Source: Polytrichum commune (Eukaryota > Streptophyta > Polytrichopsida > Polytrichales > Polytrichaceae). Taken from it: a stretch of 64,000 nt of DNA. The DNA lies in contig OX485807.1 of assembly GCA_950295325.1 (NCBI GenBank), positions 34,688,440 to 34,752,439 on the forward strand, in the 5' to 3' direction. The translations under genes and the position numbers were made by a program. Of the stretch, positions 12,755-23,194 are shown piece after piece. The notes under the pieces were generated by a model. It was not told the DNA's origin. It was given only the letters and a program-made list of their open reading frames with translations, and made no database searches. Numbering within the stretch: the first letter of the stretch is position 1; every line of letters begins with the position of its first letter.

Positions 12755-12892
12755 TACAATATGATATATAAAAGTAAAGGGACCCAAGAAATGCATGAAA
12801 TAGGATAGACGAAAGAGATCAATTTGGAACCACAAATTAACACAATAAGTCACAACAAATAAAAGATCAAACTAATGATCCTATTTGATGTA

Positions 12893-13126
12893 AGGCGGTA
12901 TGTGCAATTACATTGCCCCACGCTAATTTATCAATATCTCACACTGTTTTGAATAACAATTACCATGATAAAACCTTAATAATACTCTTTTATTGTGGTC
13001 TCTATATGAATGAATTAACAAACTTATACGTGTTTAATTTGTTATGATTTTTTAATCCAAAAATATTTGCATGGGTAAAGAGGCGTCAACCTATTTGCAG
13101 AGGCAACCTAATTGCACATATCAATG
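12893..13126. mobile_element. MITE family F (TIR CACTGATATGTGCAATTAGG), copy 1
   Basis: Ends match TATGTGCAATTA...GCAACC and its complement, flanked by TA on both sides (12891-12892 and 13127-13128). The left terminus is mutated (AGGCGG for CACTGA). Other copies lie at 52927-53127 and 63247-63485. Confidence 0.7.
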
Positions 13127-13526
13127 TAAATGTAAAGCATAGGTGGATAAGCAATAGAGTTATATGTAAAGTTGCTCAAAGTGGGATGAAACCATGGGTT
13201 TGATCTTTCTTTGAGAAAACTCTATATTAAAAGTTTGTTAGCTTGTTGTGTTATTGGAGCCTGTTTTGAAGGTTGGGTGGAACTTTTGGGACCTCCTCTT
13301 TCCACCTCTCAAACTTTGAGAGAATTTTAGGGTCTAAATAGAGTATGCGCATGGGACTTGCTGTCCTAAATCTTGGATCGACCTACTCAAGGCTAGCTTG
13401 GCCCACCCATCCTAGTACAATCTAGAAAGCTTGTTTTTTGATTGCCCGACACCACTCTTTATGTATGTTGAATTTAAGCATGAAGAAAACTTGGATGACT
13501 TTGTGTTACATAATTCCCATAAACTA

Positions 13527-13837
13527 CACTAAATAGGATATTATGTGTTTGATTATATTTAATGTTGTTACCACCCTACCTAGCTCAACACTAATTTTCA
13601 AAATTTTGACAGTTAGTGTTAGAAGATATGCTAAAAGATACGCTGGAAGTCTCCTTCTATCATTTTTTTTTCATATCCTTACTACACACTAAATTCAAAC
13701 ATATAATTCCACATATTACCATAGTTGATGCTTAGTGTTTGAGTTTAAATTTAATATTACTTACTTTCATAGGGTTATTGATATTTAGTGTATGCGTTTG
13801 TATTTAGTGTATCAAACACTAAATATCCTATTTAGTG
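13527..13837. mobile_element. CACTA...TAGTG-ended MITE with TA target duplication
   Basis: Starts CACTAAATAGGATATT and ends AATATCCTATTTAGTG. Flanking TA at 13525-13526 and 13838-13839 lies within the first bases of the hAT element, so the pre-insertion sequence is known to have had one TA. Confidence 0.85.
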
Positions 13838-14028
13838 TAGTGTCTAGGGACGACTTTTGGCATAACTGGTTGTTTCCAAGTTCAACCGGTTACATTGTTG
13901 ATAGGTATCGGATTTCTTTATCAAATTGGGGTATACTCCATAGATTCCTCTAGAACGATTGCTAATTTTTGCAAAGTTTTGAACTTCAACTGGTTATTCC
14001 TCACACTCAATCGGTTCATTTGGAGCTA

Positions 14029-14338
14029 CACTAAATAGTCCTATTATTGTGGGCCACGATGATTTTCTAGAGCCCACACTAATTTCGAACCCATGCTAAA
14101 TTCATAGTAGAGAATTAGCATGGTCCACAATAATTTATTTCCTACGAAATTAAGGTGGGCGATTATTTTGTTTTGTGCTACTTTTGTCCTGCAGGTAATA
14201 TTCAACGTGTTGGTTGGAAAGTCTTCACGAAGACTCTGGGGAAGATCCAAAAATCTTAGACCCACACTAATTCCACCTTGACTAGAAAACTAGTGTGGCA
14301 CATGCTTTTTATCCCCACACTAATAAGACTATGTAGTG
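14029..14338. mobile_element. CACTA...TAGTG-ended MITE (family B), nested in the hAT MITE
   Basis: Starts CACTAAATAGTCCTATTA and ends TAATAAGACTATGTAGTG. Flanking TA occurs at 14027-14028 and 14339-14340. The interior has repeated subterminal 'GTGGGCCAC / CCCACACTAAT' motifs shared with copies at 22640, 31770 and 39063. Confidence 0.88.
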
Positions 14339-14400
14339 TATCATCCGGTTCTCCTGGCTCATTGTCATAAACCCATGGTTTCATCTGCTTTACTTCACAA

Positions 14401-15104
14401 ATGACTTTAATAGAGGTGAATAATACATACATAATTCAAACGCCGATTCAGACGCACATCACTTGTGAGGTGAGTACATTATCTTGAAATGTGGATAAAT
14501 AAGCGAACATATTGGGTGTTGGACATGCATATACTCTACTATAATCTCCCACTTAAGTACGCACTTTGAATTGGAGCCGTTGGTGCGCACTTATTCATAT
14601 CGGCAGTGTTCCAGCTTGGGCTAGTCGGAAAAACTAATTGTTTAATACCCGTCCACCTTACCCCTGGAGAATACATGTTAGGGTGCTCATGAAGTTGTTG
14701 CTTTTGTTTGATCCTCTTCCTATCGAGGCTTGATGTTGATGGACAAGCTTCGACACCCTCAAAAGAAGAACCACCTGTTGATGACAAAATCCAACCTATA
14801 GAGACATTTGCTGAATCTGAAAGTGCTACTGATTTCAAAGGTGAAAGGCTTTGAAGCTCTACACAACACTGTCCTCAACATCAACGACCAATTGCTTTGC
14901 TCTTTGCTCGGATGTTCAAACAGAAGCTAGTCAAATGTATGATAAATTGCGACGATTGTTTGAGACATTTTAGCAAAACGTTAACAAATTGACATTGAAT
15001 GTCAAGTGTAAGAAATTCATGCATTCGCGACAAATGCTTATGCGTGACATGTTCAAACAATAAAATATGAACCCTGATTTTTGTCAAAAAAATTGCACAC
15101 TTAA
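14401..15104. other. Intergenic stretch without recognised gene
   Basis: A minus-strand frame of 99 codons (14539-14838) is the longest, but it has no domain signature and no splice context I can support. Confidence 0.35.
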
Positions 15105-15112
15105 CTGGGATG

Positions 15113-15317
15113 CTATGATCGGGGAGAACCGGCAGTTAGTTACAGATGAACCGGTTGAAGTTCAAGACTGCAGGAAAATTACCGATCATTTTAGAGGAAT
15201 TTGTAGAATATACCCCAATTTAATAAAGGAAACCCGAAGGATGTCAACATGTAACCGGTAGGACTTGCAAACACTAGGATCTCCACCGATTATGCCCAAA
15301 AATCTCCCCGATCGCTG
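15113..15317 (-). mobile_element. hAT-type MITE, family A, copy 4
   Basis: Inverted orientation, with ends CTATGATCGGGGAGA and TCTCCCCGATCGCTG. Flanks CTGGGATG (15105-15112) and CCGGGATG (15318-15325) form an 8-bp duplication with one mismatch. The interior matches other copies (GAACCGGTTGAAGTTCAAGA, CCCAATTTAATAAAGG, CGATTATGCCC). Confidence 0.88.
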
Positions 15318-15539
15318 CCGGGATGCGTACTTAAGCGGGAGATTACTGTATATACGATGACGTGGCAGTGTATATTTGATTGAATAGCAATCGCAGGATA
15401 TGGGGGTGGAAGCGATTAAAGAAGTAAGGGGACATGTCATCACGGGCGAATCGTGATGCTCGGAGTGACGTGCAATGCGAGCTCGTGCTTTTCTAAATCG
15501 GGCTCACTTGCACCTCCATGTGAACATTGCACTCTATCT

Positions 15540-15775
15540 CACCCGGGGCTCCGGGCGCACCGGCGGTTGGTTGCAGGTGAACCGGTGGAGTTTGAGAAAC
15601 AACCGGTTGAAGTTGGAGACTTCCGGAGAATTACCGATCGTTTTAGAGGAATCTATAGAAGAATATACCTCAAGTTCATATAACAAAACCGGAAGATGTC
15701 AACATGTGACCGGTTGGATTTGGAATCACATGGATGTTGACCGACTATATATGTCCAAAAACTTCATGGGCACCG
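15540..15775 (-). mobile_element. hAT-type MITE, family A, copy 5 (degenerate)
   Basis: Contains the family blocks GGTGAACCGGTGGAGTTTGA, ACCGATCGTTTTAGAGGAA and GATGTCAACATGTGACCGGT in the inverted order of copy 4. The ends have drifted and no duplication is readable. Confidence 0.6.
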
Positions 15776-15835
15776 ATATCGACGTTGCATGGAATTAAAA
15801 CACCTTTACATAATGCATTTTTTAACGAAGGAAAT

Positions 15836-15843
15836 AATAATAA

Positions 15844-15874
<31 letters not shown>

Positions 15875-15875
15875 G
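15836..15875. repeat. (AAG)n / (AAT)n microsatellite
   Basis: Trinucleotide run AATAATAAT followed by about ten AAG units. Confidence 0.9.
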
Positions 15876-16183
15876 GTCATCTCATCACTTCACGTGCAAG
15901 GAAAAAGAGAAGGGAGAGGGGAGGGGGGGGGATTTGAGGAAGGTTTTTTGAGGTCCCATTATAGGGTTGGTCTGTTGCATCAAGGTTGTTTTTAAAGCTT
16001 TTTTAAACTTTAATTTACTTAAATTTTTTAACACATGTTGCATGCAATGTCATGTTCCACAAAGGTGACATGGTTTTGTTGGTTTTTTTTTTTTGGGGGG
16101 GGGGGGGGTAGAAGTACACCAAATATGATATTTAGTGTCACCAATTTTAATTGTCTTGCTCAATACTAATTGTGAACTGCCGT

Positions 16184-18656
16184 TGTCAGCCCTAAACCCA
16201 CACCCTTGAGCGTCGTAATCCGGGCAAGGGTCTAGGGTTCACATGCACTCGATTAATGTAGCTAAAGCTTGGGCATTGAGCTCCAGTCACCCCAGTAGCA
16301 TAAACACAAAACACTCAACTTTTATTCAAATGGCACGGGTTCACAAGTATTTAGAAATACTTTCTTCCCTCAAATTCATCACCACCTACCATCATCCAAC
16401 AACATCAACACTACCCTTAAGCTCTTCCTACAACTATGCCCCCTCCCCTAACGCTAAACTATTGTTCTTATAGCATTAGGGCCCAGCCAATTATACTCTT
16501 GGCATGCATATGCTTAATACATTGAATCAATTCAAACTCAAATCACACAGCTAAGGCTCTGCCTAAGACTCTAACAACTACTATTCATCATAGCTATATT
16601 AATTGCAGTTCACCGACCCTTTGACCTTGATTGTTTTTACGTCCTAGCGATGCCAGAGGAGTTTTCCCCTGTTCCGGCAGTGGAACAATTTCTCACTTTC
16701 AATGGCTGCACTAATGTGGCCAACTTAATGCTCCCATGTTACAAAGATCCTCTACTCCCCGCACCCACACTGGCCACCCCTGTCCCGATCGATCCCAACA
16801 ACCCAACACGCTACCTGGTAGTATCACCGAATGATGAGCATTGAGGCAGCTCCTTTCCTTCCCACAGGTTCACCCTCATTCCAGCTCAGTGGCCATCTCA
16901 CCTCATCCCTGTGACCGCCTCTCGGCTGGTGCCATTAACTGTCTGATCGAACTTCCTGTAGTTGCAGCCCTTCCTGGGCCCCTCAGAGTGATTCATTTCC
17001 CGATGGAGAAGACTCAATTCCCACACAGGTGACCACCTTCACTACCAATTAAGTTTGAGTGTGGCATTTTGAGCCATCTGTCCACCACTTGGATCAACAT
17101 CGCCTCAGACCACTCGAATCCCAGCAATCCAGCAGCAGTTTCCCAACGAATTCTAACCTGTTACAATCCTTAAACCCAGAACCCCAACCGTGTGGTTCTG
17201 TCAATGCCGCCGGAACAGTGTGGTGTGAATTCCACCGAAGCCCACTCTTCAGAAAGCTTCCGATCTGCAAGCAGGGCGGCCAATTCCTCTACCCTTTGCA
17301 AGCCTGTGCTCACATTTACACTCGTTGTCCAACTGTAATGACTCGGCAACCCGAATCCCTCGACTGAGGAGAACATTTAGCTCAAAGCCTGCGACAGATT
17401 GGGAGTTGTGTGTGTTGTTGCTGAACATCCGGCAGTTCTTCCCAGACTCGACCCAACATAGTCCCAACCTTCCTCGGCATGTCTCCAGGTGGAATGTCCA
17501 GACAACAGGGTTGTCTATTGTGTCGTGATGGAGGCTAATCTCAGCATAATGTCGTGCCGTCACGACACGTATCCGTCATGACATTATGCCGGATGTTGTC
17601 TTTATCCTAACGGACTTGAATTTTACCGAATTCTGTGTGTAATTACATTACCCCATTTTGGACACGTAGGATGTAAGATGTCCACGTGTGATGACATGTC
17701 AGCAAAGTAGAGGTAAAGTGGGGAAAAAATTACTAGCGCCCGTCCGCCCCCCCGTCCACCCCGTTCCCACCCCCGTCCACCCCCTTCCCACCCCCGTCCA
17801 CCCCCTTCCCCCCCCCCCCCTCCCCGTCCGCCCCACACCCTCCTTAGTCATATTTTACTACTTTGATTTTAACAGAATGATAAACATAATGGCAAAATGG
17901 TTTACCTGACGCTAGGCATATCCACGTCCACGTCGGCCTTTTCTGCCACATAAGACGCCACCTTGGCAAGAAGGTAAGTATTTTACCCACCCTACTAGTT
18001 TCCCCCTAGGTTGACCCTACGTGGACCCTATTGTGTCGTGACGGAGGGGTCCGTCACGACACGACACCGTCATGACGTCGGGATAGACAACCCTGCCAGA
18101 CATCAAACTGCGGCAAAACAACCATCCTCGTATTTCATCCCCTCGCCCCCCATCAGCCTACGAGTTGTAACCTGTCATCGAACTACGACCAACCCGCCAA
18201 CCAGCTCTCCAAGGCCTGTCTACAAGCATCCAAGAACTCAAGATTTTTCGATAGGGCTCCGCCCCTGTCGCGCTCTATCTCCTCCGCCTCCGTATGTATG
18301 TCCGAGTAATGAGAGAGCCTCCTGACTTCCAACCGCCTCCTTGTCCACTGCCCCGGATTTTCCTAGGGTGCAGTGGCCACCTACCTTATTCGGACAGTAT
18401 GTGCCCCCTTCTCGGCCATTTAACTTGATTTGCTTGACCTAAGTTCTTAATCCCCTTAAACTAACTAATTAACTTAAATCATCAATCAAATCCCCCTACA
18501 ACACTAACAACCCTCGACTAGCCTCTACGCTAAATTCCCATCCATACTTAAAACATCACTCTCTTTATCATTTTGAGTTTTTAAACACAACACAAAAGTC
18601 TAAGTTTAATGCTTGATGATATAAAGAACACATGGGAGCACGAGGTTGGGCTCACA
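16184..18656 (-). mobile_element. Solo LTR, containing a nested hAT element
   Basis: Begins TGTCAGCCCTAAAC and ends GGTTGGGCTCACA (TG...CA with imperfect inverted tips). It is flanked by the 5-bp duplication GCCGT (16179-16183 and 18657-18661) within a family D MITE. Subtracting the hAT insert gives about 1.88 kb. The start is not repeated near the end and no internal coding region is seen, so it is a single LTR left by recombination. The minus strand carries an AATAAAAG-like signal near its 3' end, which suggests the sense orientation, but weakly. Confidence 0.8.
17506..18095. mobile_element. hAT-type non-autonomous element, 590 bp
   Basis: Ends are CAGGGTTGTCTAT and ATAGACAACCCTG. Flanks CCAGACAA (17498-17505) and CCAGACAT (18096-18103) give an 8-bp duplication with one mismatch. 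Subterminal hairpins occur at about 17545-17590 (CATAATGTC...GACATTATG) and 18034-18065 (TGTCGTGACGGA...TCCGTCACGACA). The centre has a C-rich simple repeat (CCCCCGTCCACC units) at about 17735-17840. Confidence 0.88.
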
Positions 18657-18939
18657 GCCGTATAGTGTCACCAACACTAAATGTTAACCCAACATTATTT
18701 GTCATTCCTTTTGATTTTTGTGGGGGATTATAGGTTTACAATGTTGCGATTGTTGTCACTTTCCGAGTGATTTTTTTCATCCAAGTTTCAATCATCCATG
18801 ACAATCTTTCATCACAACGAACGAACTCGTCCATCGTCCATGACAATAATTGTCCACTTATTCATAAGAAATGTCATCCGGAAAGTCACCATAGTGGCAT
18901 TAAATACCATATGACACGGAATATCAAATTTAGTGTACC

Positions 18940-19740
18940 AGATTCAACGTTGAATCAAGCCTCCCCCATTATATGCTTCACTATGTTCCAGTCCAATTCT
19001 TTACATGTCCTTGGTCCCACATAGGGTAGATGTAGGAACATGCTCGGTAATGTTACGATCCGAGTGAGTTGATTTTGAGACTTTGCTTTTTAGTTTCGTG
19101 TGGTCCATGTGTGGCCATGTGCATAAGAAACAACGGAGGATTCATGGAGTTCAAATTTGTTGACTTACAAAATTTCAAAACAAGTATCACCTTGAATTCA
19201 AGTCAATCCTTTCTTTTGGGTGGACACCTATTTGAAAATGGATCACAACATGTGTTGATGATACATTGTGGTTTTCTACGATGCTCTTGACACCAACTAT
19301 GATGTAAATGTTCGACTCATGAAAGTTAATGAATTGTCGACAAATTTCATCTTATAATCACATATAGAAAGTCGATAATCACCCATCATTCAAATTCACA
19401 TGATATAGCAACAAACCCAACAAACCCTACTCTCCTCTCATTCATTTCACGCCAAAAATGAATCGTTGTTCTTGATGCATTATGCATCACACAATTTTTT
19501 CATTTTCGAATCACAATGCAACCAACTAAGAGTATACTTACTGAAAGCGCCTAGCAACTCACATGCTCCCAAGCATCTCCAATAAATTCAAAGTATTTAA
19601 CCTTAAATGGCCGTAAGAACCTCGTTGTCTTGCAAGTGTGGAGTGACTATCCTCATGCTCTCGTCAAATCATCCCCAATTGAGGGATAAATGAAACGTAC
19701 TTCTCAAGATGCCTTTTAGTATACAAAGCCTAGCCGCCTA
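18940..19740. other. Intergenic stretch without recognised gene
   Basis: No coding sequence or terminal repeats could be supported here. Confidence 0.35.
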
Positions 19741-19741
19741 G

Positions 19742-20118
19742 CTAAATATGACATTTAGTGTCATACGGTTTTAATGTCACTACGGTAAGTTTTCCAATGA
19801 CACTTCTTATGAACAAGTGAACAAATATTGTCATGGATGATGGATGAGTTCATCCATTGGCCAAAACCCCACCTTCCCTTGTCAGCAACTTGCGATGATA
19901 TAGTGTCATGGATGATTGACTTTGGATGAAAAAATTGCTCGGTAAGTGACGGCAATCACAAAACGGTAAACGTATAATCCCCCCAAAAAAATTTTAACAA
20001 GAAATGACGAATAATGTTGGGTTAACATTTAGTGTTGGTGACAATATACCACAATTTTCAATTAGTGTTGAGCGACAAGACTATTGGAATTGGTGAACAC
20101 TAAATACCGTAATTAGTG
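19742..20118 (-). mobile_element. MITE family D, inverted copy
   Basis: Carries the family D interior in reverse (CATCCATGACAATATTTG complement, TGTTGGGTTAACATTTAGTG). The right end is CACTAAATACCGTAATTAGTG. The left end has lost its first bases. Confidence 0.75.
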
Positions 20119-20216
20119 TGGATCTTTGTGGAGATGTGAAGAGGTGGATGAATGGCATGGATGTGGCCCACCGGACTTAGCTTATTTGGATGTTCAGACA
20201 ACATTCAGCCAGCCAG

Positions 20217-20782
20217 CAGTAGAACTTTGGAGAGTCCTTTGGTCAACGTCCTAGTGTTCTGAAGTCCAACCGGTTACATGTTGTGATTTTCCGGGTTTTT
20301 CTTTATTAATTTATGGAATAATCCATAGATGCCTTGGAAACGATGGGTAACTTTCCTTAAGTCTTGAACTTCAACCGGTTATTTCTCAAACTCCACTGGT
20401 TCATTTGCAACTAATTAAGATGTTTTTGTCTAATTAGTGTGGCCACACTAATTCCCAACTGCCCACATTGTTTTTATATGTAATTGAAGTGACCCATTGT
20501 AATTTTCATCGTGGAAAAAATTTGTGTGGGTTTTATCGTCTGCATGTTTGGATGGGAATTCAGATTTTGGTTCAACTGTATTTTGCATTTGTCCATTCAT
20601 TTGAATTGATGTCGGTGGATGAAGTGTTTGTGGGGTGATAATACGATTTTCTTCCACGATGATGTAAAGAAGGGCAAGTACTATAAAAGTAATGTGGGCC
20701 ACACTAATTTCCAACCCCTATGAGTTCCCAAACCACACTAACTAGACAAAATAGTGTAGCGGCCGGTTCTCCCCATTCATTG
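20217..20782 (+). mobile_element. hAT-type MITE, family A, copy 6, interrupted
   Basis: Starts CAGTAGAACTTTGGAGAG and ends TCTCCCCATTCATTG, with family interior TCCAACCGGTTACATGTTG and CTTCAACCGGTTATTTCTC. A CACTA-ended element (about 20413-20756) interrupts it at the same internal TA that is hit in copy 3. The outer duplication is not readable. Confidence 0.7.
20413..20756. mobile_element. CACTA...TAGTG-like MITE nested in hAT copy 6
   Basis: The right end, reverse-complemented, reads CACTATTTTGTCTAGTTAGTG. The left end is degraded but retains TTTTTGTCTAATTAGTGTGG. Its position within the hAT element equals that of the insertion at 14029. Confidence 0.65.
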
Positions 20783-20799
20783 GAACCGACTACTACATT

Positions 20800-21900
20800 G
20801 TTTGAGCCATCTAGTAAAAGGCTTTAGTGCTTCCCTACTCTCACAGATGGCACCGAGATTTGGGGAGGCAACTTTGAAAAACTTTCATTGGAAAGTCTTT
20901 GAGAAGGGCATGAAGATGCATACGACGTCTCATGTCAAAAGTGCGTTCTTCAACTACCTATCATATCTTACTGGCCGAATTCGGAGAACTTCTCATGGAA
21001 TTATGCGCTCTCAAGCTTACTATGGGCTTTCAACAACGGCTTGTCCACCTATTTCCCTCTTGGCTAGTCAATAAAGCTACCTCACTACCCCAACACTTGG
21101 CCGAACAAGGATTTAACACTTGGTACAAATTGACAACCATGTGGAAGACATCGTGAGGGTTTATCTCACTAGGAAACCCATGACCACCCAGTCACATAAA
21201 AAAACAACAAATGTTGATATCAAGAAGGCTTTTCTTGCTAAAGAGTGGAACTCTATCCATCTCTATGGGGAAAAAACTAGATTATCTCCACCTCAAGGAT
21301 TTTATTTAAATATGAATGCGAATTGTACTTGAAGCAACCGTTGACTCCACCACAACGCGAAATCATTGTTGCCTACCGCACCTTGAACCATAGACTTGCC
21401 ATCAAAACTGGACGATGGATGAGTATCCTTGTCTCTAGGGGTACTAGACTAGGCCACTCTTGCTCCTATAATGCAGTTGAAAACGAGGCACATTCCGTGT
21501 TCCCCAATAGAGATAAGTTTCCGTCACTATTTGAGAAAGTAGTTATAGGGAGCCTCAAGTCTTTCTTTCAATTAGACCAACAAGTTAACATTAGCCTCCA
21601 TCTCACTGAGGCTACCAATGATCGAGGAGAACCGACACTTAATTACAGACGAACCCGTTGAGTTTGAGAAAAAACTGGTTGAAGTTCAAGACTTCAGGAG
21701 AATTATCGATCACTTTAGAAGAATTTATGGAATATACCTCAAATTAATATAAAAAAACCGAAGGATGTGAACATGTAACTGGCTGGACTTGCAAACACCG
21801 GGATCTCAACCGATTATGCCCTAAAATCTCCCCAATCACTGGAGACTATCACACTCTGCCACTCTAAAAAATGAATTGAATTGAAACCATCATGATGTAC
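20800..21900 (+). pseudogene. Non-LTR retrotransposon (LINE) ORF2 C-terminal remnant
   Basis: Shifting plus-strand frames read a continuous reverse-transcriptase-element tail: LAEFGELLMELCALKLTMGF, then LAEQGFNTWYKLTTMW, VDIKKAFLAKEWNSIHLYGE, YRTLNHRLAIKTGRW, and CSYNAVENEAH before RDKFPSLFEK. The cysteine plus NEAH segment fits the zinc-knuckle-like end found after RNase H in many plant LINEs. At least two frameshifts and stops break it. A hAT MITE (21616-21841) has inserted in the frame, and coding-like sequence resumes after it. RT catalytic motifs are absent, so it is 5'-truncated. Confidence 0.72.
21616..21841 (-). mobile_element. hAT-type MITE, family A, copy 7, inside the LINE
   Basis: 226 bp, with ends CAATGATCGAGGAGA and TCTCCCCAATCACTG. 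Flanks GAGGCTAC (21608-21615) and GAGACTAT (21842-21849) form an 8-bp duplication with two transitions. The length equals copy 2. Confidence 0.87.
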
Positions 21901-21909
21901 TTTTAGTCC

Positions 21910-22635
21910 CATGAGCCTTTTAGGCTTCCCGGACTATAAGATCATTTTGACTTCATTGGAGAAGAAGCAGGTTGTTGCAGTATGTACTAAGCTTATGTAG
22001 TCTATAATTGGAGCTGACTCGGAGCAGTGGGCAGGTAGGTTGCTCTTGGAAGTTCTTCAATTTCCACATCTTACTCCTCAACCCAACCCTAACCCAAGCT
22101 AAGCTCACCATCGTTTTCCTTTGGGCAAGGTTGCACAACCACACCAAAGTTGCCACACTAATTATCCCATTTCGTGCGTGTGATACTACATCCCGATCCA
22201 CACACTATATAGCCAAATCCCCGAAACACACACTATTTAGTCAAATCTTAAGTCTAGTGAGGGCTAAAGTTTTTGTCGAGTGACACTAAATCTATGAAAA
22301 CATGCTCATTTTCCATATTTTTGAAGAAAACTATTGCGTGTTTTAAGGTTTTTGTAAAGTGCATAATTTGTTCTGGTGAGTTCGAATTTTTTCTTCTTCT
22401 TATTTTATAATTAAAAAAAATTGGTCGGTGCCACTCACTCCTGACTCATCTCCTAACATTAAGAAACTAAAGATAGCTCATATTGAGAGTTTATGGCACT
22501 TTGACACTTTGGCCTCCCGAAACCCTAGATTTTTTGGTGGCACTATTTTCACAGCGTAAAGAATTTTAGTATCACCTTGACTAAGTTCCCATATGCATTA
22601 TTAGCCCACCCTCACTAAATGGGATATGTAGTATA
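21910..22635. other. Intergenic stretch without recognised gene
   Basis: Overlapping short frames on both strands near 22000-22280 have no domain. No repeat boundaries were found. Confidence 0.35.
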
Positions 22636-22639
22636 CTTG

Positions 22640-22816
22640 CACTAAATAGTCCTATTATTGTGAGCCACAATAAATTTCTAGAGCCCATGCTAAACTTTCT
22701 AGTAGAAGATAAGCGTGGGCCACATTATTTCCACCTTGACTAGAAAAATTAGTGTAGCCCATGCTAAGTATTTCCACGCTTTATTTTCCAACCCACACTA
22801 ATAGGACTATTTAGTG
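22640..22816. mobile_element. CACTA...TAGTG-ended MITE, family B, short copy
   Basis: 177 bp. Starts CACTAAATAGTCCTATTATTG and ends CACTAATAGGACTATTTAGTG, near-perfect inverted ends. The right flank is TA; the left flank is TTG rather than TA, so the duplication has drifted. Confidence 0.82.
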
Positions 22817-22976
22817 TAGTAAGATAGTCCAAGGGGTTTCCTTGAGGTTTTTTGCAACTCAAAGTTAGAGGCACTTTAGATGGGTGTCCAAGGAAGGGGG
22901 GGGGGGGGTGTCCAACATCAAGAAAGAAGCAAAGTGAGGTGTCCCCTACATGACATCATTATGGAGGGAGACACTA

Positions 22977-23194
22977 CACTGATTATCCCAATTATTGTGT
23001 GTTATTTATTCAGAGTTACGCAATGGTAGAACTATTCAATGAGAATATAATATTTTACCAAGCAAAGTCATTTACATTTTATAATGTCTGAACGACCTAT
23101 TGAACTTTCATTAGTGAAAATTGAACTCTTGAGTAAGACGCTATTGCCATGCATAACTCCAAATAATAACAACATTTAATTGGGATAATTAGTG
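22977..23194. mobile_element. CACTG...TAGTG-ended MITE, TA-flanked
   Basis: 218 bp, with ends CACTGATTATCCCAATTA and TAATTGGGATAATTAGTG, flanked by TA at 22975-22976 and 23195-23196. The interior differs from families B, D and F, so it is a separate subfamily. Confidence 0.83.

Larger units (their letters stand above)
13525..14364 (+). mobile_element. hAT-type MITE, family A, copy 3, carrying two nested MITEs
   Basis: The hAT element begins at TA 13525-13526 and continues 13840-14028 and 14341-14364, about 215 bp net. Flanks CCATAAAC (13517-13524) and TCATAAAC (14365-14372) are its 8-bp target duplication. Two CACTA-ended elements have inserted into it, each at a TA that is now present on both sides. 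Confidence 0.88.
13333..14400. repeat. Dispersed repeat K, interrupted by nested MITEs
   Basis: Segments 13333-13524 and 14365-14400 together match 37756-38000 in order: GCGCATGGGAC, AAGGCTAGCTTGGCCCACC, a TTTAAGCAT block, then CATAAAC and a 'GTGGTTTCATCTG'-like end. At 37937-37944 the sequence runs straight through TCATAAAC, so that copy is the empty counterpart of the insertion site here. The identity of repeat K is unknown. Confidence 0.75.
16117..18935. mobile_element. TA-flanked MITE, family D, split by a solo LTR
   Basis: Starts CACCAAATATGATATTTAGTG and ends CGGAATATCAAATTTAGTG, flanked by TA at 16115-16116 and 18936-18937. Removing the LTR (16184-18656 plus one GCCGT) leaves 341 bp, close to the 356-bp intact copy at 36117-36472. 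Shared interior blocks are CTTGCTCAATACTAATTGT, CACTAAATGTTAACCCAACA and TTTCAATCATCCATGAC. Confidence 0.85.

Noticed and set aside
15475-15798. 107-codon open frame as a gene
   Set aside because: Most of it is the degenerate hAT MITE copy 5 read through; no domain.
17623-17838. Gly/Trp-rich minus-strand and Pro-rich plus-strand frames
   Set aside because: They are translations of a C-rich simple repeat inside a hAT element.
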